The notes: generated from the sequence alone by a model not told the origin. DNA of 64,000 nt from Vaginella massiliensis (GCF_900089075.1 NZ_LT593747.1:666219-730218); one strand, 5' to 3'; numbered from the stretch's first letter, positions 9,928 to 18,129 are shown. Made by a program: numbers and translations.

Positions 9928-10571
9928 TATGGTGCTAAACGCTTCTTTTGCCAGCAATTATCAACTTTTTGATAAAGAATTCGGTCGTGCAGACGGCTTG
10001 GTCTTCCTTGCCAAAATTCTATCCGAACAGGGCGAACCAAAAAACCACCCCAGTGCGGAGGTCGAGGAATCGCCACGCCATCGAACTTTTGCTGATAAAA
10101 TGCAATGGCTTTTTCGAAATCATGATGCTCCTCTATTTCTTCACTTTGCGGTGAAACCCAAGCGCCAATCTGGCTGTCTCGCGGTCGCGTAGCAAAATAT
10201 TCGTCAGAATTTTGTTCGCTCACCTTCTCTGTAATGCCCTTGATGATGACTTGCTGTTGCAAACTTGGCCAAAAAAAACTCAAACAAACATGCGGATTGG
10301 CTTCTATCGACTTTCCTTTTTCGCTGGTATAATTCGTAAAAAAAACAAATCCTTCGGAGTTGAATTCCTTTAGCAATACCACCCGGCTGCGAGGAAAACC
10401 ATCGAGCCCGAGGGTCGATAAAGTCATCGCATTTGCTTCATCGATTGCTTTTGATTGATCGGCTTGATGATACCAAACGTTAAATTGATCCAAAGGATTA
10501 TCTTCCAATGTGTTAAAATCAATAGAATTTTGGTTGTATATCTTTCTTTTGTTTGATAAATCTTGTTTCAT
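9927..10571 (-). CDS. pdxH: Pyridoxamine 5'-phosphate oxidase
   Basis: An FMN enzyme that oxidises pyridoxamine or pyridoxine 5'-phosphate to pyridoxal phosphate. The 214-residue product has the family signatures DGFPRSRVVLLKEF, FVFFTNYTSEKGKSI, ATRPRDSQIGAWVSPQSE and the C-terminal WGGFLVRPVRIEFWQG, DRILY. The last residues (QKKRLAP) hold the conserved Arg-Leu-Ala-Pro end. The length is normal. It is convergent with HU and divergent from yqgE. Confidence 0.95.
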   Translation of the reverse strand: MKQDLSNKRKIYNQNSIDFNTLEDNPLDQFNVWYHQADQSKAIDEANAMTLSTLGLDGFPRSRVVLLKEFNSEGFVFFTNYTSEKGKSIEANPHVCLSFFWPSLQQQVIIKGITEKVSEQNSDEYFATRPRDSQIGAWVSPQSEEIEEHHDFEKAIAFYQQKFDGVAIPRPPHWGGFLVRPVRIEFWQGRPSRLHDRILYQKVDNCWQKKRLAP

Positions 10572-10642
10572 TCAATTTTTTTTATTTAATTAGTACAGCA
10601 GATTTCTAATTTAGATTACCAGTCTCAAAAAATAATTCACAA

Positions 10643-11194
10643 GTGAACGCAATGAAAATACAAAAAGGTGATATTCTAATTGCAAAACCAACCTTAGCCA
10701 ACGACATTTTTACACGCAGCGTAGTCATCATTACCGAACATGGTGAGAATGGTTCTGTGGGGTTCATTCTGAACAAATCTTCGCATATACCACTCAACAT
10801 TTTCGTCTCACAGATGAATTCTGAACTCATTGTTTACGAAGGTGGACCTGTAGACAAAGATAATATTTATTACTTACATTCTCGTCCAGATTTGATTTCG
10901 GATAGTGAAAAGATTTGCGACAATATCTATTGGTCTGGAAATTATAACGATGTGAGAAATGCGGTGAACAATGGTAAAATTGGCGACGACGAAATCCGAT
11001 TTTATTTGGGTTATTCGGGGTGGACTACCGATCAACTAGAAAGTGAGCTGAGTTTGAATGCGTGGATTCACATTCGCGAGAAGATCGATATTTTCAGAGA
11101 TTGGGAGGTCGATTTGTGGAAAAATCAAATGAAAAAATTAGGAGGAGAACATTTACTTTGGGTAAATGCTCCCGCAGATCCTAGTATGAATTAA
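10643..11194 (+). CDS. YqgE/AlgH family protein
   Basis: A UPF0301 protein of 183 residues with KGDILIAKPTL, FTRSVVIITEHGENGSVGFI and YLGYSGWTTDQLESEL, the features of the family. The molecular role is not established; AlgH of Pseudomonas was named for alginate regulation. Two in-frame ATGs exist, at 10643 and 10652; the second begins directly at MKIQKGDI as in many homologues, so the first three residues are uncertain. Its 3' end overlaps the convergent aminotransferase-like gene by four bases. Confidence 0.9.
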   Translation: MNAMKIQKGDILIAKPTLANDIFTRSVVIITEHGENGSVGFILNKSSHIPLNIFVSQMNSELIVYEGGPVDKDNIYYLHSRPDLISDSEKICDNIYWSGNYNDVRNAVNNGKIGDDEIRFYLGYSGWTTDQLESELSLNAWIHIREKIDIFRDWEVDLWKNQMKKLGGEHLLWVNAPADPSMN

Positions 11195-11994
11195 TTCAAT
11201 AATGCCAGCAATGTTTTGGCTTTGGTGGTTTCGAATGTTTTCTTTCTATTTTGGGTAAAAGATTGCAACCCAACTCCGTCTTGCAACACAAATATTTCAT
11301 CGGCTTTTTGCATTTCAAAAGGAAATATTTCGGTTTCTATTACCTCAAAATCATTTTGTTTTTTCAAATTATTGATGAAATAATCGCGCAATACACTTTT
11401 TTTGACACCTTCTGAATTTTTTGGCGTTTTGATTTGGTTTCCTTGTATGAGGAAAATTGAACCGTAGAGACTTCTCGCCATTCGTTTCTCATGATTGATG
11501 AGCACCAAATCTGCAAACTCATTTTCTTGGGCATAGATACGGGCGATATTCTCTTCGGGATGCAGAATATTGTTGAGACTGAAAAACGATTCGTTGATCA
11601 TATAATCTTTGTAAACATCGATCTCGGCTGGCTCATCGTTATATTCCCAACTCACATTCGAAGAGATAGATTTTATAAAATATCCTAAACTTTCTTGCTC
11701 ATCCAAAATTCTGTAACATACAAATTGCAGTTGGGCATTTTGTAACGCGTTCCGATCGATTACAATTTGTATCTGCTGTTGAAAAAACTCGGGAGTAAAG
11801 CTAAGCGGAATTTTCATGCGCATGATGCGCGCTGCAGCCATCAGGTTGAAATAATATTCTTCCCAAAGGTGAATTTTTCCTTCTAAGATTCGCAACGAAA
11901 TAGCGACAGCATCACCCGATGAGATAATGCTGTTGTTGGTATTGAATATTGGTTGGTGCTGGTCTATAAGTTGACCATTGAAATTGATAAACAA
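11191..11994 (-). CDS. Aminotransferase class IV homologue with altered active site
   Basis: The fold is that of PLP type IV enzymes (branched-chain aminotransferase / aminodeoxychorismate lyase group): an N-terminal FNGQLIDQ, SSGDAVAISLRILEGKIHLW and a C-terminal FADLVLINHEKRMARSLYGSIFLIQG. In that last motif the family has Glu and Asn (ExxxxNIF), but here the aligned positions are Arg and Ser. The region where the PLP lysine is expected (before NN in SLNNILHP) has no lysine. It may therefore be a non-catalytic relative. The START-like gene lies 15 bases upstream on the same strand, suggesting an operon. Length 267 is close to the family norm. Confidence 0.8.
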   Translation of the reverse strand: MFINFNGQLIDQHQPIFNTNNSIISSGDAVAISLRILEGKIHLWEEYYFNLMAAARIMRMKIPLSFTPEFFQQQIQIVIDRNALQNAQLQFVCYRILDEQESLGYFIKSISSNVSWEYNDEPAEIDVYKDYMINESFFSLNNILHPEENIARIYAQENEFADLVLINHEKRMARSLYGSIFLIQGNQIKTPKNSEGVKKSVLRDYFINNLKKQNDFEVIETEIFPFEMQKADEIFVLQDGVGLQSFTQNRKKTFETTKAKTLLALLN

Positions 11995-12009
11995 GGGTAT
12001 TGACTTTTT

Positions 12010-12393
12010 TTAGATTGAACCTAAAACTTTTTTTAAATCTTCGATTTGACTTTCCCAAAGTTGCTTCGACTCTTCTACTTCATCGCTCTCGGCAAAATCT
12101 GTAATCACCAGCGATACATCGTTGGTAAGCTCATCTACAACAATATTCAACTCGAAAAAATATTTAGTATCTTCATCATCTTCCCACTGAAAACGAACGT
12201 AAGAATCTTGTTTCAATTTCATTAGAAAAGCACTTTCTTCATGACCATCCCAAATAAAAGTATACTTCTCACCTCTCGAATTTACATTATCTGCAAACCA
12301 TTCTGATAATCCAGACGGATTGGAAATGTAGTTGTACAACAGCGAAGGTGAAGATTTAATGGCAAACTCTATTTGATATTTTGTTTTCGGCAT
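12010..12393 (-). CDS. START-like domain protein (SRPBCC superfamily)
   Basis: A 127-residue protein resembling Aha1/START-like helix-grip proteins: MPKTKYQIEFAIKSSPSLLY, NYISNPSGLSEWFADNV, FIWDGHEE, then VRFQWEDDEDTKYF and a long C-terminal helix (QLWESQIEDLKKVLGSI). The fold binds hydrophobic ligands in relatives; the ligand here is unknown. A frame start at 12453 adds a non-conserved leader, so ATG 12393 was chosen. It leads into the aminotransferase-like gene. Confidence 0.85.
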   Translation of the reverse strand: MPKTKYQIEFAIKSSPSLLYNYISNPSGLSEWFADNVNSRGEKYTFIWDGHEESAFLMKLKQDSYVRFQWEDDEDTKYFFELNIVVDELTNDVSLVITDFAESDEVEESKQLWESQIEDLKKVLGSI

Positions 12394-12496
12394 ACAGTAA
12401 ATTTTCAGGTCGCAATATATTAAATGAAAGCTATTCGCCAAAAAAAAATGCAAAATTTTGACGATTATTTATTTCGAGACGTTTTTTATCGAAAAA

Positions 12497-12517
12497 GGGA
12501 GCCTAAAAAGACTCCCC
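12497..12517 (-). terminator. Terminator after the Asn/Tyr-rich secreted protein gene
   Basis: GGGAG and CTCCC form a short stem with further imperfect pairing. On the minus strand a TTTTT run follows. It lies about 30 bases past the stop of the 12544-13389 gene. Confidence 0.6.
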
Positions 12518-12543
12518 AATCCAACCAAATATAGAAACCAAAT

Positions 12544-13389
12544 CTAATCTAAATATCCCACCACTTGATAGGCATATCCCCAACCATCGTAAATCTTTTC
12601 GTACAACACGCCTGCAAATTCGTAAAGCAAATGACCGTTGTAATTGATGCGCTCGTATCCTGCTGGTAAGGCGTCTACAATTGCCCCATAAGGCGGTTCT
12701 GCTACATAGTAATAATTTCTTTTTTGGGTATAATAAACGCCTTCGTAGAAATAATACATCACATTGTTGTAGTAGAAATTATAATAACCCGCCGGAATCA
12801 TACTTATTCTGAAACCTACCGGAGGCATAAACCGTATGTAGCGATTGTTCCAAGGTCGGTAATAAATTCCATTGTAACCGTAGAAATTATAATTGTTGTA
12901 ATGATAATGATGATAATTGTTTACTTGCGTAATGTAATTGACATAGTTTCGATCTTCGTATTTTTTAGAATTGTTGAAACGAATCACATTGCGACTTGCC
13001 GTATTATCTACCCTCAACACTCTTCTGTTGTTTTCATATCTCACCGAAACACCATCCAAGTTCGATGCGCGTTCTGTATTTCTTGCTGTACTTCTGTCCA
13101 CATCATTTGTGCGAATGCTACGATTTGTAGTCGAACGTTGTGTTTGCGCCACTCTCGGATTGTTGGTTGTTGTAGTTCTGCCAGTTGTACTTCTTATTGT
13201 TCTAGAATCGTTGGCAACTTTCGCAGTGTTGTTGAAGCTCGCATTCGGACTGTTGCTCACACCCGAATTTCGTTCTATCGAGGCAGCAGTCGATCTAGGA
13301 TTCGAACGCTCACCACGTGCAGTCTGTGCATTGACAAAAAATCCGCCAAAAAGTGCTAAACTGAATAAGGTAAATTTGAGTGTTTTCAT
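12544..13389 (-). CDS. Secreted Asn/Tyr-rich protein (DUF6515-like C-terminus)
   Basis: The product has a signal peptide (FTLFSLALFGGFFVNAQ), then a low-complexity segment rich in Ser, Thr, Asn and Arg (about residues 20-130), then a Tyr/Asn-rich domain (about 150-281). The domain repeats YY-type turns (VMYYFYEGVYYTQ, NGHLLYEFAGVLYEK) with PAGY motifs, resembling the DUF6515 family of Bacteroidota surface or periplasmic proteins. The function is unknown. Two adjacent ATGs exist (13392 and 13389). The skewed composition creates long open frames on the opposite strand, which I regard as artefacts. Confidence 0.75.
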   Translation of the reverse strand: MKTLKFTLFSLALFGGFFVNAQTARGERSNPRSTAASIERNSGVSNSPNASFNNTAKVANDSRTIRSTTGRTTTTNNPRVAQTQRSTTNRSIRTNDVDRSTARNTERASNLDGVSVRYENNRRVLRVDNTASRNVIRFNNSKKYEDRNYVNYITQVNNYHHYHYNNYNFYGYNGIYYRPWNNRYIRFMPPVGFRISMIPAGYYNFYYNNVMYYFYEGVYYTQKRNYYYVAEPPYGAIVDALPAGYERINYNGHLLYEFAGVLYEKIYDGWGYAYQVVGYLD

Positions 13390-13585
13390 CATTTTATAAT
13401 TTTAATAAATTAATCTTCACTTGTCTTAATTTCTAATTGCATGCCAAACTTTCTGACATTTGCTCAAAACTTAAAAATTAAAATTGAAAATTTACATAAG
13501 TATTTGATTTATAATAAAATACATTCAATAAAATTGTTTAACAATCTTGTGAATAAAATGATTTCGTTTTCCTTTGTTCAACCCT

Positions 13586-13593
13586 TATCTTTG
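13586..13593 (+). promoter_or_regulatory. -7 element (TATCTTTG) for the nucleoid-associated protein gene
   Basis: An exact TAnnTTTG match ending 16 bases before the ATG at 13610. It rules against the earlier in-frame start at 13574, which would be upstream of the transcription start. Confidence 0.6.
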
Positions 13594-13609
13594 TAGCCAA
13601 TTTGGAGTT

Positions 13610-14659
13610 ATGATTGATTTTAAGAATGCTTATTTTTCGTATTTATCGCTTCAGAAAGTGGGGCATAAAGTGCGAGAAGAAAAAAATATTTTTGCCTCAC
13701 AAGCCTTGGAAATGGACGAGAAAAAGGAAGAAGATTTGTTTCCGTTTCTCACGCAACCGTTCAAAAAATCATTAGACGCTCATCATTTTTCGCATTATAC
13801 CGAGAAATTAGAATTCAATGTGGTGCATCAGCTCGTGAGCGAAATGTTCGAAGAAAATCTTGATTTTATCAACTTTTCGAATGAAATTCATCAACATTTG
13901 TACGAGAAATCATTGCATCCGCAAATAAAATCTGGCGAACTTTTTATTGCTTATTTCGAAAATGTAATTTTTGGAGAGATTACTACGCAAGCAATCGGAA
14001 TTTATAAATTAGAAAACAAGAAAAAATACATCCGCTTCGATGAATCGAAAGAGATCGATTACACGATACAAAAAGGTTACAAACTCGACAAAATAGACAA
14101 AGCTGCTTTGATTGTGAATACGCAAAAAGACGACGGATTTATCGTATTTTCGGTCGATGATTTGCAAAACGAATCGGAATATTGGAAAAAAAACTTTTTA
14201 GAAATTTTGCCCGTCAACGATAACCGATACCAGACCAAACACTATTTGCAGTTGATGAATCATTTTGCAGAAGAGGTTGTTTTGGATCGCAACGACAAAC
14301 ATGCACAAGCCAACTTTCTTGCGCAAACCATCAATGCGCTGACTATGAACGAATTTGTATCGGATGAATTGTTGCAACAAACGGTTTTAGCACCTTTTGA
14401 GTTGGTCGATGAATATCAAAAATTCAAACAGCAATACGCAGAGGATTTCAAAATCGATTTCGAGTCGGCGTTTGAGGTGAACAAGCCTTTGCTGATCAAA
14501 GAATCTAAAAAAATCAAGAGCGAAATAAAATTGGATACCAACATCCATATCAAGATCGATTTGATGGCGGTTGATGCGGCTGAAGAGTACATAGAAAAAG
14601 GATACGACGAAGAAAAAAGAATGTTTTTTTATAAAGTCTTTTACAATTCCGAACAATGA
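13610..14659 (+). CDS. Nucleoid-associated protein (NdpA-like, 37-kDa family)
   Basis: A 349-residue protein starting MIDFKNAYFSYLSLQKVGHK, similar to the Bacteroidota members of PF04245 (nucleoid-associated protein NdpA/YejK). Relatives bind the nucleoid; the exact role is not known. The length fits the family and the C-terminal MAVDAAEEYIEKGYDEEKRM looks complete. The stop codon TGA at 14657-14659 is shared with the insertion sequence: the T is host DNA, while G and A are the first two bases of the IS left end. The original stop or last residues may thus have been altered by the insertion. Confidence 0.85.
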   Translation: MIDFKNAYFSYLSLQKVGHKVREEKNIFASQALEMDEKKEEDLFPFLTQPFKKSLDAHHFSHYTEKLEFNVVHQLVSEMFEENLDFINFSNEIHQHLYEKSLHPQIKSGELFIAYFENVIFGEITTQAIGIYKLENKKKYIRFDESKEIDYTIQKGYKLDKIDKAALIVNTQKDDGFIVFSVDDLQNESEYWKKNFLEILPVNDNRYQTKHYLQLMNHFAEEVVLDRNDKHAQANFLAQTINALTMNEFVSDELLQQTVLAPFELVDEYQKFKQQYAEDFKIDFESAFEVNKPLLIKESKKIKSEIKLDTNIHIKIDLMAVDAAEEYIEKGYDEEKRMFFYKVFYNSEQ

Positions 14660-14661
14660 AG

Positions 14662-14688
14662 CCGTCTCACAACTGAGGCGGTTTTTTT
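14662..14688 (+). terminator. Terminator-like hairpin in IS copy 1 left end
   Basis: CCGTCTCA (14662-14669) pairs with TGAGGCGG (14674-14681), with one G-T pair, and is followed by seven T. It would stop transcription arriving from the nucleoid-associated protein gene before the transposase. Confidence 0.7.
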
Positions 14689-14761
14689 ATATAAATAATG
14701 GATTGATTATTAGGTGATTAATATAGAATTCACTATATTTAACTACTTAATTTTCAGCGAA

Positions 14762-16291
14762 ATGAACTATAGAATTAAAGAATATAACCAATCCCAAAAC
14801 TGGTTATTTCCACCTTCGATAGAAGAATTAATTCCGACTAATCATCCAGTAAGAATCTTAAACAACGTAGTTGAGAAGATAGACTTAAAACCTCTTTTAG
14901 AAACTTACAGTCGGGAAGGTCATCCTAGTTATCATCCTAAAATGATGCTCAAAGTGATGGTTTACGCTTATATGGACAATATTTATTCCAGTAGAAAGAT
15001 CGAAAAAGCCCTCAATGAGAACATAAACTTTATGTGGCTTTCTGGTAGAGAAAGCATCGACCATAATACGATAGCCCGATTTCGAAGCAATAAGTTAAAA
15101 GCCGTATTCAAAGACATCTTCAAACAAGTGGTATTGCTTTTGGCAGAAGAAAAATTAGTGAGTCTCAAACGAGTTTATACAGACGGCACCAAAATAGAAT
15201 CGGTAGCTGGAAGATACACCTTTGTCTGGGGAAATTCCATCAAGACCAATCGGGAGAAAATGATCAAACAATTAGAGGATATGTGGCAATACGCGCAGTG
15301 CGTTGCTGATGAAGAAGACCAAGATCCCGAGCCACCGGAGTTCAAAAAACTTGATCCTGAAAAAGTCCAACAAGCCGCAGATAAAATCAACCGAATCCTA
15401 AAAGAAAAGTCTGACGATCCAAAGAAAAAAGCCAAATCCCGTTACATCCAAAAGAATTTTGCGCCAAACTTAAAGAAATACCAAGAACAAGAAAAGTTAC
15501 TACAAGAACGCAACTCCTACAGCAAAACCGATCCCGATGCGACCTTTATGCGCATGAAGGACGACCACATGCAGAACGGACAATTAAAACCCGGCTACAA
15601 TGCACAAATCAGCACCGAAAACCAAATCATCGTCAACTATACCTTACATCAAGACACCAACGACATTCATACTTTAAAACCTCATTTAGAAAACCATAAA
15701 AAACTCTACAATGAGCTTCCCGAAGAACTCACCGCAGATGCAGGATACGGAAGTGAAGAAAATTACGAACTTTTGGAGGACAAAGCAATCAAAGCCTTTG
15801 TAAAGTTCAACACCTTTGACCAAGAACAAGGTAAATCAAAGAAAAGAAAAAATCCCAAACCCTTTGAACGAGACTCACTCTATTATAATGAAGCGCAAGA
15901 TTTTTATGTATGCCCGATGGGACAACGTATGGAAAAGCGCGGTGAGCGAAAAGTCCAAACAAAGTCAGGATATAAGCAAACCTATAGTTGTTATACCGCT
16001 AAAAACTGCAATGGATGTCCGCTCAGAAGCCAGTGCTTCAAGGGGAAAAACAACAGGACAGTAGAAAGGAACCATAAATTAGAATACCACAAACAAAAAA
16101 CAAGAGAACTTCTCACATCCGATATCGGAGAAATAAGAAGAAAACAAAGAACTGCTGATGTCGAACCTACATTTGCCCAACTCAAACACAACCGAAACTT
16201 CAAAAGATTTACCCTAAAAGGAATTGAAAAAGTGGAATTAGAGTTCGGATTGCATGCTTTAGCTCATAATCTGAAAAAGATGAGTGCGTAA
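14762..16291 (+). CDS. IS1182-family transposase (copy 1)
   Basis: A DDE transposase of 509 residues: an N-terminal DUF772-type domain (HPSYHPKMMLKVMVYAYMDN, ALNENINFMWLSGRES) and an RNase-H fold. Probable catalytic residues are Asp141 in YTDGTKIES, Asp326 in TADAGYGSEE and Glu468 in VEPTFAQLKHNRNF. A cysteine cluster (CNGCPLRSQC) lies in the insertion domain. The frame extends to a GTG at 14714, but the ATG at 14762 begins at the family's usual N-terminus. It differs from copy 2 at only a few residues (Leu/Val near 37; Thr/Ser and Thr/Ala near the C-terminus). Confidence 0.95.
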   Translation: MNYRIKEYNQSQNWLFPPSIEELIPTNHPVRILNNVVEKIDLKPLLETYSREGHPSYHPKMMLKVMVYAYMDNIYSSRKIEKALNENINFMWLSGRESIDHNTIARFRSNKLKAVFKDIFKQVVLLLAEEKLVSLKRVYTDGTKIESVAGRYTFVWGNSIKTNREKMIKQLEDMWQYAQCVADEEDQDPEPPEFKKLDPEKVQQAADKINRILKEKSDDPKKKAKSRYIQKNFAPNLKKYQEQEKLLQERNSYSKTDPDATFMRMKDDHMQNGQLKPGYNAQISTENQIIVNYTLHQDTNDIHTLKPHLENHKKLYNELPEELTADAGYGSEENYELLEDKAIKAFVKFNTFDQEQGKSKKRKNPKPFERDSLYYNEAQDFYVCPMGQRMEKRGERKVQTKSGYKQTYSCYTAKNCNGCPLRSQCFKGKNNRTVERNHKLEYHKQKTRELLTSDIGEIRRKQRTADVEPTFAQLKHNRNFKRFTLKGIEKVELEFGLHALAHNLKKMSA

Positions 16292-16362
16292 ACAAGAATA
16301 ATAACTCATCTTTTTCTAAATTATTAAATTGAGTTGGTTTTTGACCTCATTTTTTTTATCAT

Positions 16363-16399
16363 AAAAAAACCGTCTCGATTTTATAAACGAGACGGCTTC
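16363..16399 (-). terminator. Terminator-like hairpin in IS copy 1 right end
   Basis: CCGTCTCG (16370-16377) pairs with CGAGACGG (16388-16395). On the minus strand it is followed by seven T (A run 16363-16369). It lies 28 bases past the end of the minus-strand lipoprotein gene and would stop its transcript before it enters the IS. Confidence 0.75.
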
Positions 16400-16426
16400 G
16401 GGTCATTATTATGTTATTCTAATTTT

Positions 16427-16921
16427 TTATTCTCCCGATTTGATGTTGAAAGATTGTCGCATTTGATAGGCTTCGATGATATCTTCGATCGGATAATTGA
16501 ACCAATCGATTTGTTTTTTGATTTTCTGATTTTGGTCCAAAAACAACCAAGTCGTGAATTTCATTGCCGGAATTTTCATGCCTTGATACTCGTATGGATT
16601 GAAAAAACCGTCGGCAACGATCATGGTATCATTCGACACGAGCTGATTGACGGTGAGCACTTTTGAATTTTCATACACCATTTGATGATCATTCCAACTG
16701 AAATTATTCAGAATCAAATCTTGCGATGAGATTGGAGCCAAGCCGGTTTGTAATACAACGTTTTCGTATTCTATTGTATCGTTATAAAAAGATTTGAAAG
16801 CATCGAAATCTTTGCGCGCAGCGTAGAGTTCAAAATATTTCTCTCCAATTTCGTGCTTATCCTTGGTTCGACATGCGACAAAAAAGAACAAAGCGATCAC
16901 AGAAAAAACAATCTTTCTCAT
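16427..16921 (-). CDS. Small lipoprotein, possibly NTF2/SnoaL-like
   Basis: A 164-residue product with a lipoprotein signal (VIALFFFVAC, lipobox Cys17). The mature part begins with helices containing GEKYFELYAARKDFDAFKSF, followed by alternating strands with paired Trp residues (NNFSWNDHQMVYE, FTTWLFLDQNQKIKKQIDW), a pattern that suggests an NTF2-like cone fold. That assignment is inference. The start codon follows directly after the stop of the upstream response regulator gene on the minus strand... in transcription order this gene comes first and the regulator is second, with no spacer between them, so they form an operon. Confidence 0.7.
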   Translation of the reverse strand: MRKIVFSVIALFFFVACRTKDKHEIGEKYFELYAARKDFDAFKSFYNDTIEYENVVLQTGLAPISSQDLILNNFSWNDHQMVYENSKVLTVNQLVSNDTMIVADGFFNPYEYQGMKIPAMKFTTWLFLDQNQKIKKQIDWFNYPIEDIIEAYQMRQSFNIKSGE

Positions 16922-18106
16922 CTATTTGCGTACAAAAGCTTCGACATCATGCTTGGTTACTGGATTGTTGGAAAGAATCAGCAAGCGTTCTACCACGTTG
17001 CGCAATTCACGTATATTCCCAGTCCAGTCGATTTCTTTCAAGGCTTTGTAAGCAGAATCATCAAATGTTTTTGCTTGCATCCCTTGCGATTCTGAAATCG
17101 ATAATACAAAATGTTCTACCAGAGCGGGTATATCATCTTTGCGATCGTTGAGGGCTGGCACTTCTATAATAATTACTGCCAAGCGGTGATACAAATCTTC
17201 TCGAAACCTGCCCTCTTCTATCTCTTTGCGCAGGTCTTTGTTGGTCGCCGCGATTACGCGTACATTGACATCGATTTCTTTTTCGCTCCCCACCGGTGAA
17301 ATTTTACCTTCTTGCAAGGCTCTGAGCACTTTGGCTTGAGCAGACAAACTCATATCACCAATTTCGTCTAAGAATATTGTGCCGTTGTTTGCAAGTTCAA
17401 ATTTTCCTTGTTTATCTTTTACCGCCCCAGTAAACGAACCTTTTACATGGCCAAACAATTCACTCTCGATAAGCTCGGCAGGGATTGCAGCACAGTTGAC
17501 TTCGATGAGCGTTTTTTTGTTTCGATCACTTTTCTCGTGAATCTGATGTGCCACCAATTCTTTTCCCGTTCCGTTGGGACCTGTAATCAATACGCGAGCA
17601 TCGGTTGCAGCCACTTTGTCGATCATTTCTCGAATCTTGTTCAATGGCTCCGATTCCCCTATCATCGTATACTGTTTGCTTACTTTGCGTTTGAGTGCTT
17701 TGTTTTCTGATTTGAGTGCCGTATTGGTTTTTACCAATGATTTGTGGTTTAACGCATTACGTACCGTATTGAGTAGTCGATTGAGATCTGGTGGTTTTGA
17801 GATATAATCGTATGCACCTTTCTTGATACAATCTACGGCGGTTTCGATATCACCATGACCAGAAATCATTACAAAAGTAAGATCGGGATGTTGTTCGAGT
17901 GCTTCTGTTAGTACTTCTACTCCATCTTTTTTTGGCATTTTGATATCGGAAATGATTAAATCATATTCTACTTCATTAATTTTCTCAAGGGCAATCTCAC
18001 CGTTCTCTGCTTCATCTACTTCGAAAGAAGAGTCCTCATCGAGTAAAATATTTTTCAGTACGTTGCGGATGGCTTTTTCGTCTTCGATGATTAATATTTT
18101 TGGCAT
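16922..18106 (-). CDS. Sigma-54-type AAA+ response regulator without DNA-binding domain
   Basis: The 394-residue protein has a receiver domain (residues 1-120; phospho-acceptor Asp54 in LIISDIKMPKKDG, Lys104 in SKPP) and an AAA+ domain of the NtrC class: Walker A GPNGTGKE (176-183), GSFTGA (223-228, a GAFTGA variant that contacts sigma-54), Walker B IFLDEIGDM and FREDLYHRL. It ends at NPVTKHDVEAFVRK, right after the AAA+ lid, so the usual C-terminal Fis-type helix-turn-helix is absent. It may activate RpoN promoters from solution. No histidine kinase gene is adjacent. The small lipoprotein gene starts directly at its stop codon on the same strand, downstream in transcription. Confidence 0.88.
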   Translation of the reverse strand: MPKILIIEDEKAIRNVLKNILLDEDSSFEVDEAENGEIALEKINEVEYDLIISDIKMPKKDGVEVLTEALEQHPDLTFVMISGHGDIETAVDCIKKGAYDYISKPPDLNRLLNTVRNALNHKSLVKTNTALKSENKALKRKVSKQYTMIGESEPLNKIREMIDKVAATDARVLITGPNGTGKELVAHQIHEKSDRNKKTLIEVNCAAIPAELIESELFGHVKGSFTGAVKDKQGKFELANNGTIFLDEIGDMSLSAQAKVLRALQEGKISPVGSEKEIDVNVRVIAATNKDLRKEIEEGRFREDLYHRLAVIIIEVPALNDRKDDIPALVEHFVLSISESQGMQAKTFDDSAYKALKEIDWTGNIRELRNVVERLLILSNNPVTKHDVEAFVRK

Positions 18107-18129
18107 GTTGTATTTTTAATTTTGCCTTC

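Larger units (their letters stand above)
14658..16399 (+). mobile_element. IS1182-family insertion sequence, copy 1 (complete, 1742 bp)
   Basis: Boundaries were set by comparing three copies in the window. Both ends carry the 11-bp inverted repeat GAAGCCGTCTC, and a second shared block (GGTTTTTTTAT) follows after a loop, so each end is an imperfect hairpin. One transposase gene fills the element. No target-site duplication is visible: the left flank ends in GAACAAT and the right flank starts GGGTCATT. It lies between the convergent nucleoid-associated protein and lipoprotein genes, touching the stop codon of the former. Copy 2 has the same length. Confidence 0.9.

Noticed and set aside
12724..13399. 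Two long open frames (211 and 142 codons) on the plus strand opposite the Asn/Tyr-rich gene
   Set aside because: They are produced by the skewed Asn/Tyr/Thr codon use of the minus-strand gene; composition is rich in Ile/Val/Cys with no domain, and the minus gene has a signal peptide and a terminator.
14983..15435. Minus-strand frames inside the transposase, repeated in all IS copies
   Set aside because: They recur only because the IS recurs; they are antisense to conserved DDE and DUF772 motifs.
14640..16410. Target-site duplication of IS copies 1 and 2
   Set aside because: Flanks of several bases on each side were compared and do not match; AAAA/TTTT at copy 2 is complementary rather than a direct repeat.
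16900..16930. Frameshifted HTH remnant after the AAA+ regulator
   Set aside because: The next gene's start codon follows the stop directly, so no room for a lost domain exists.
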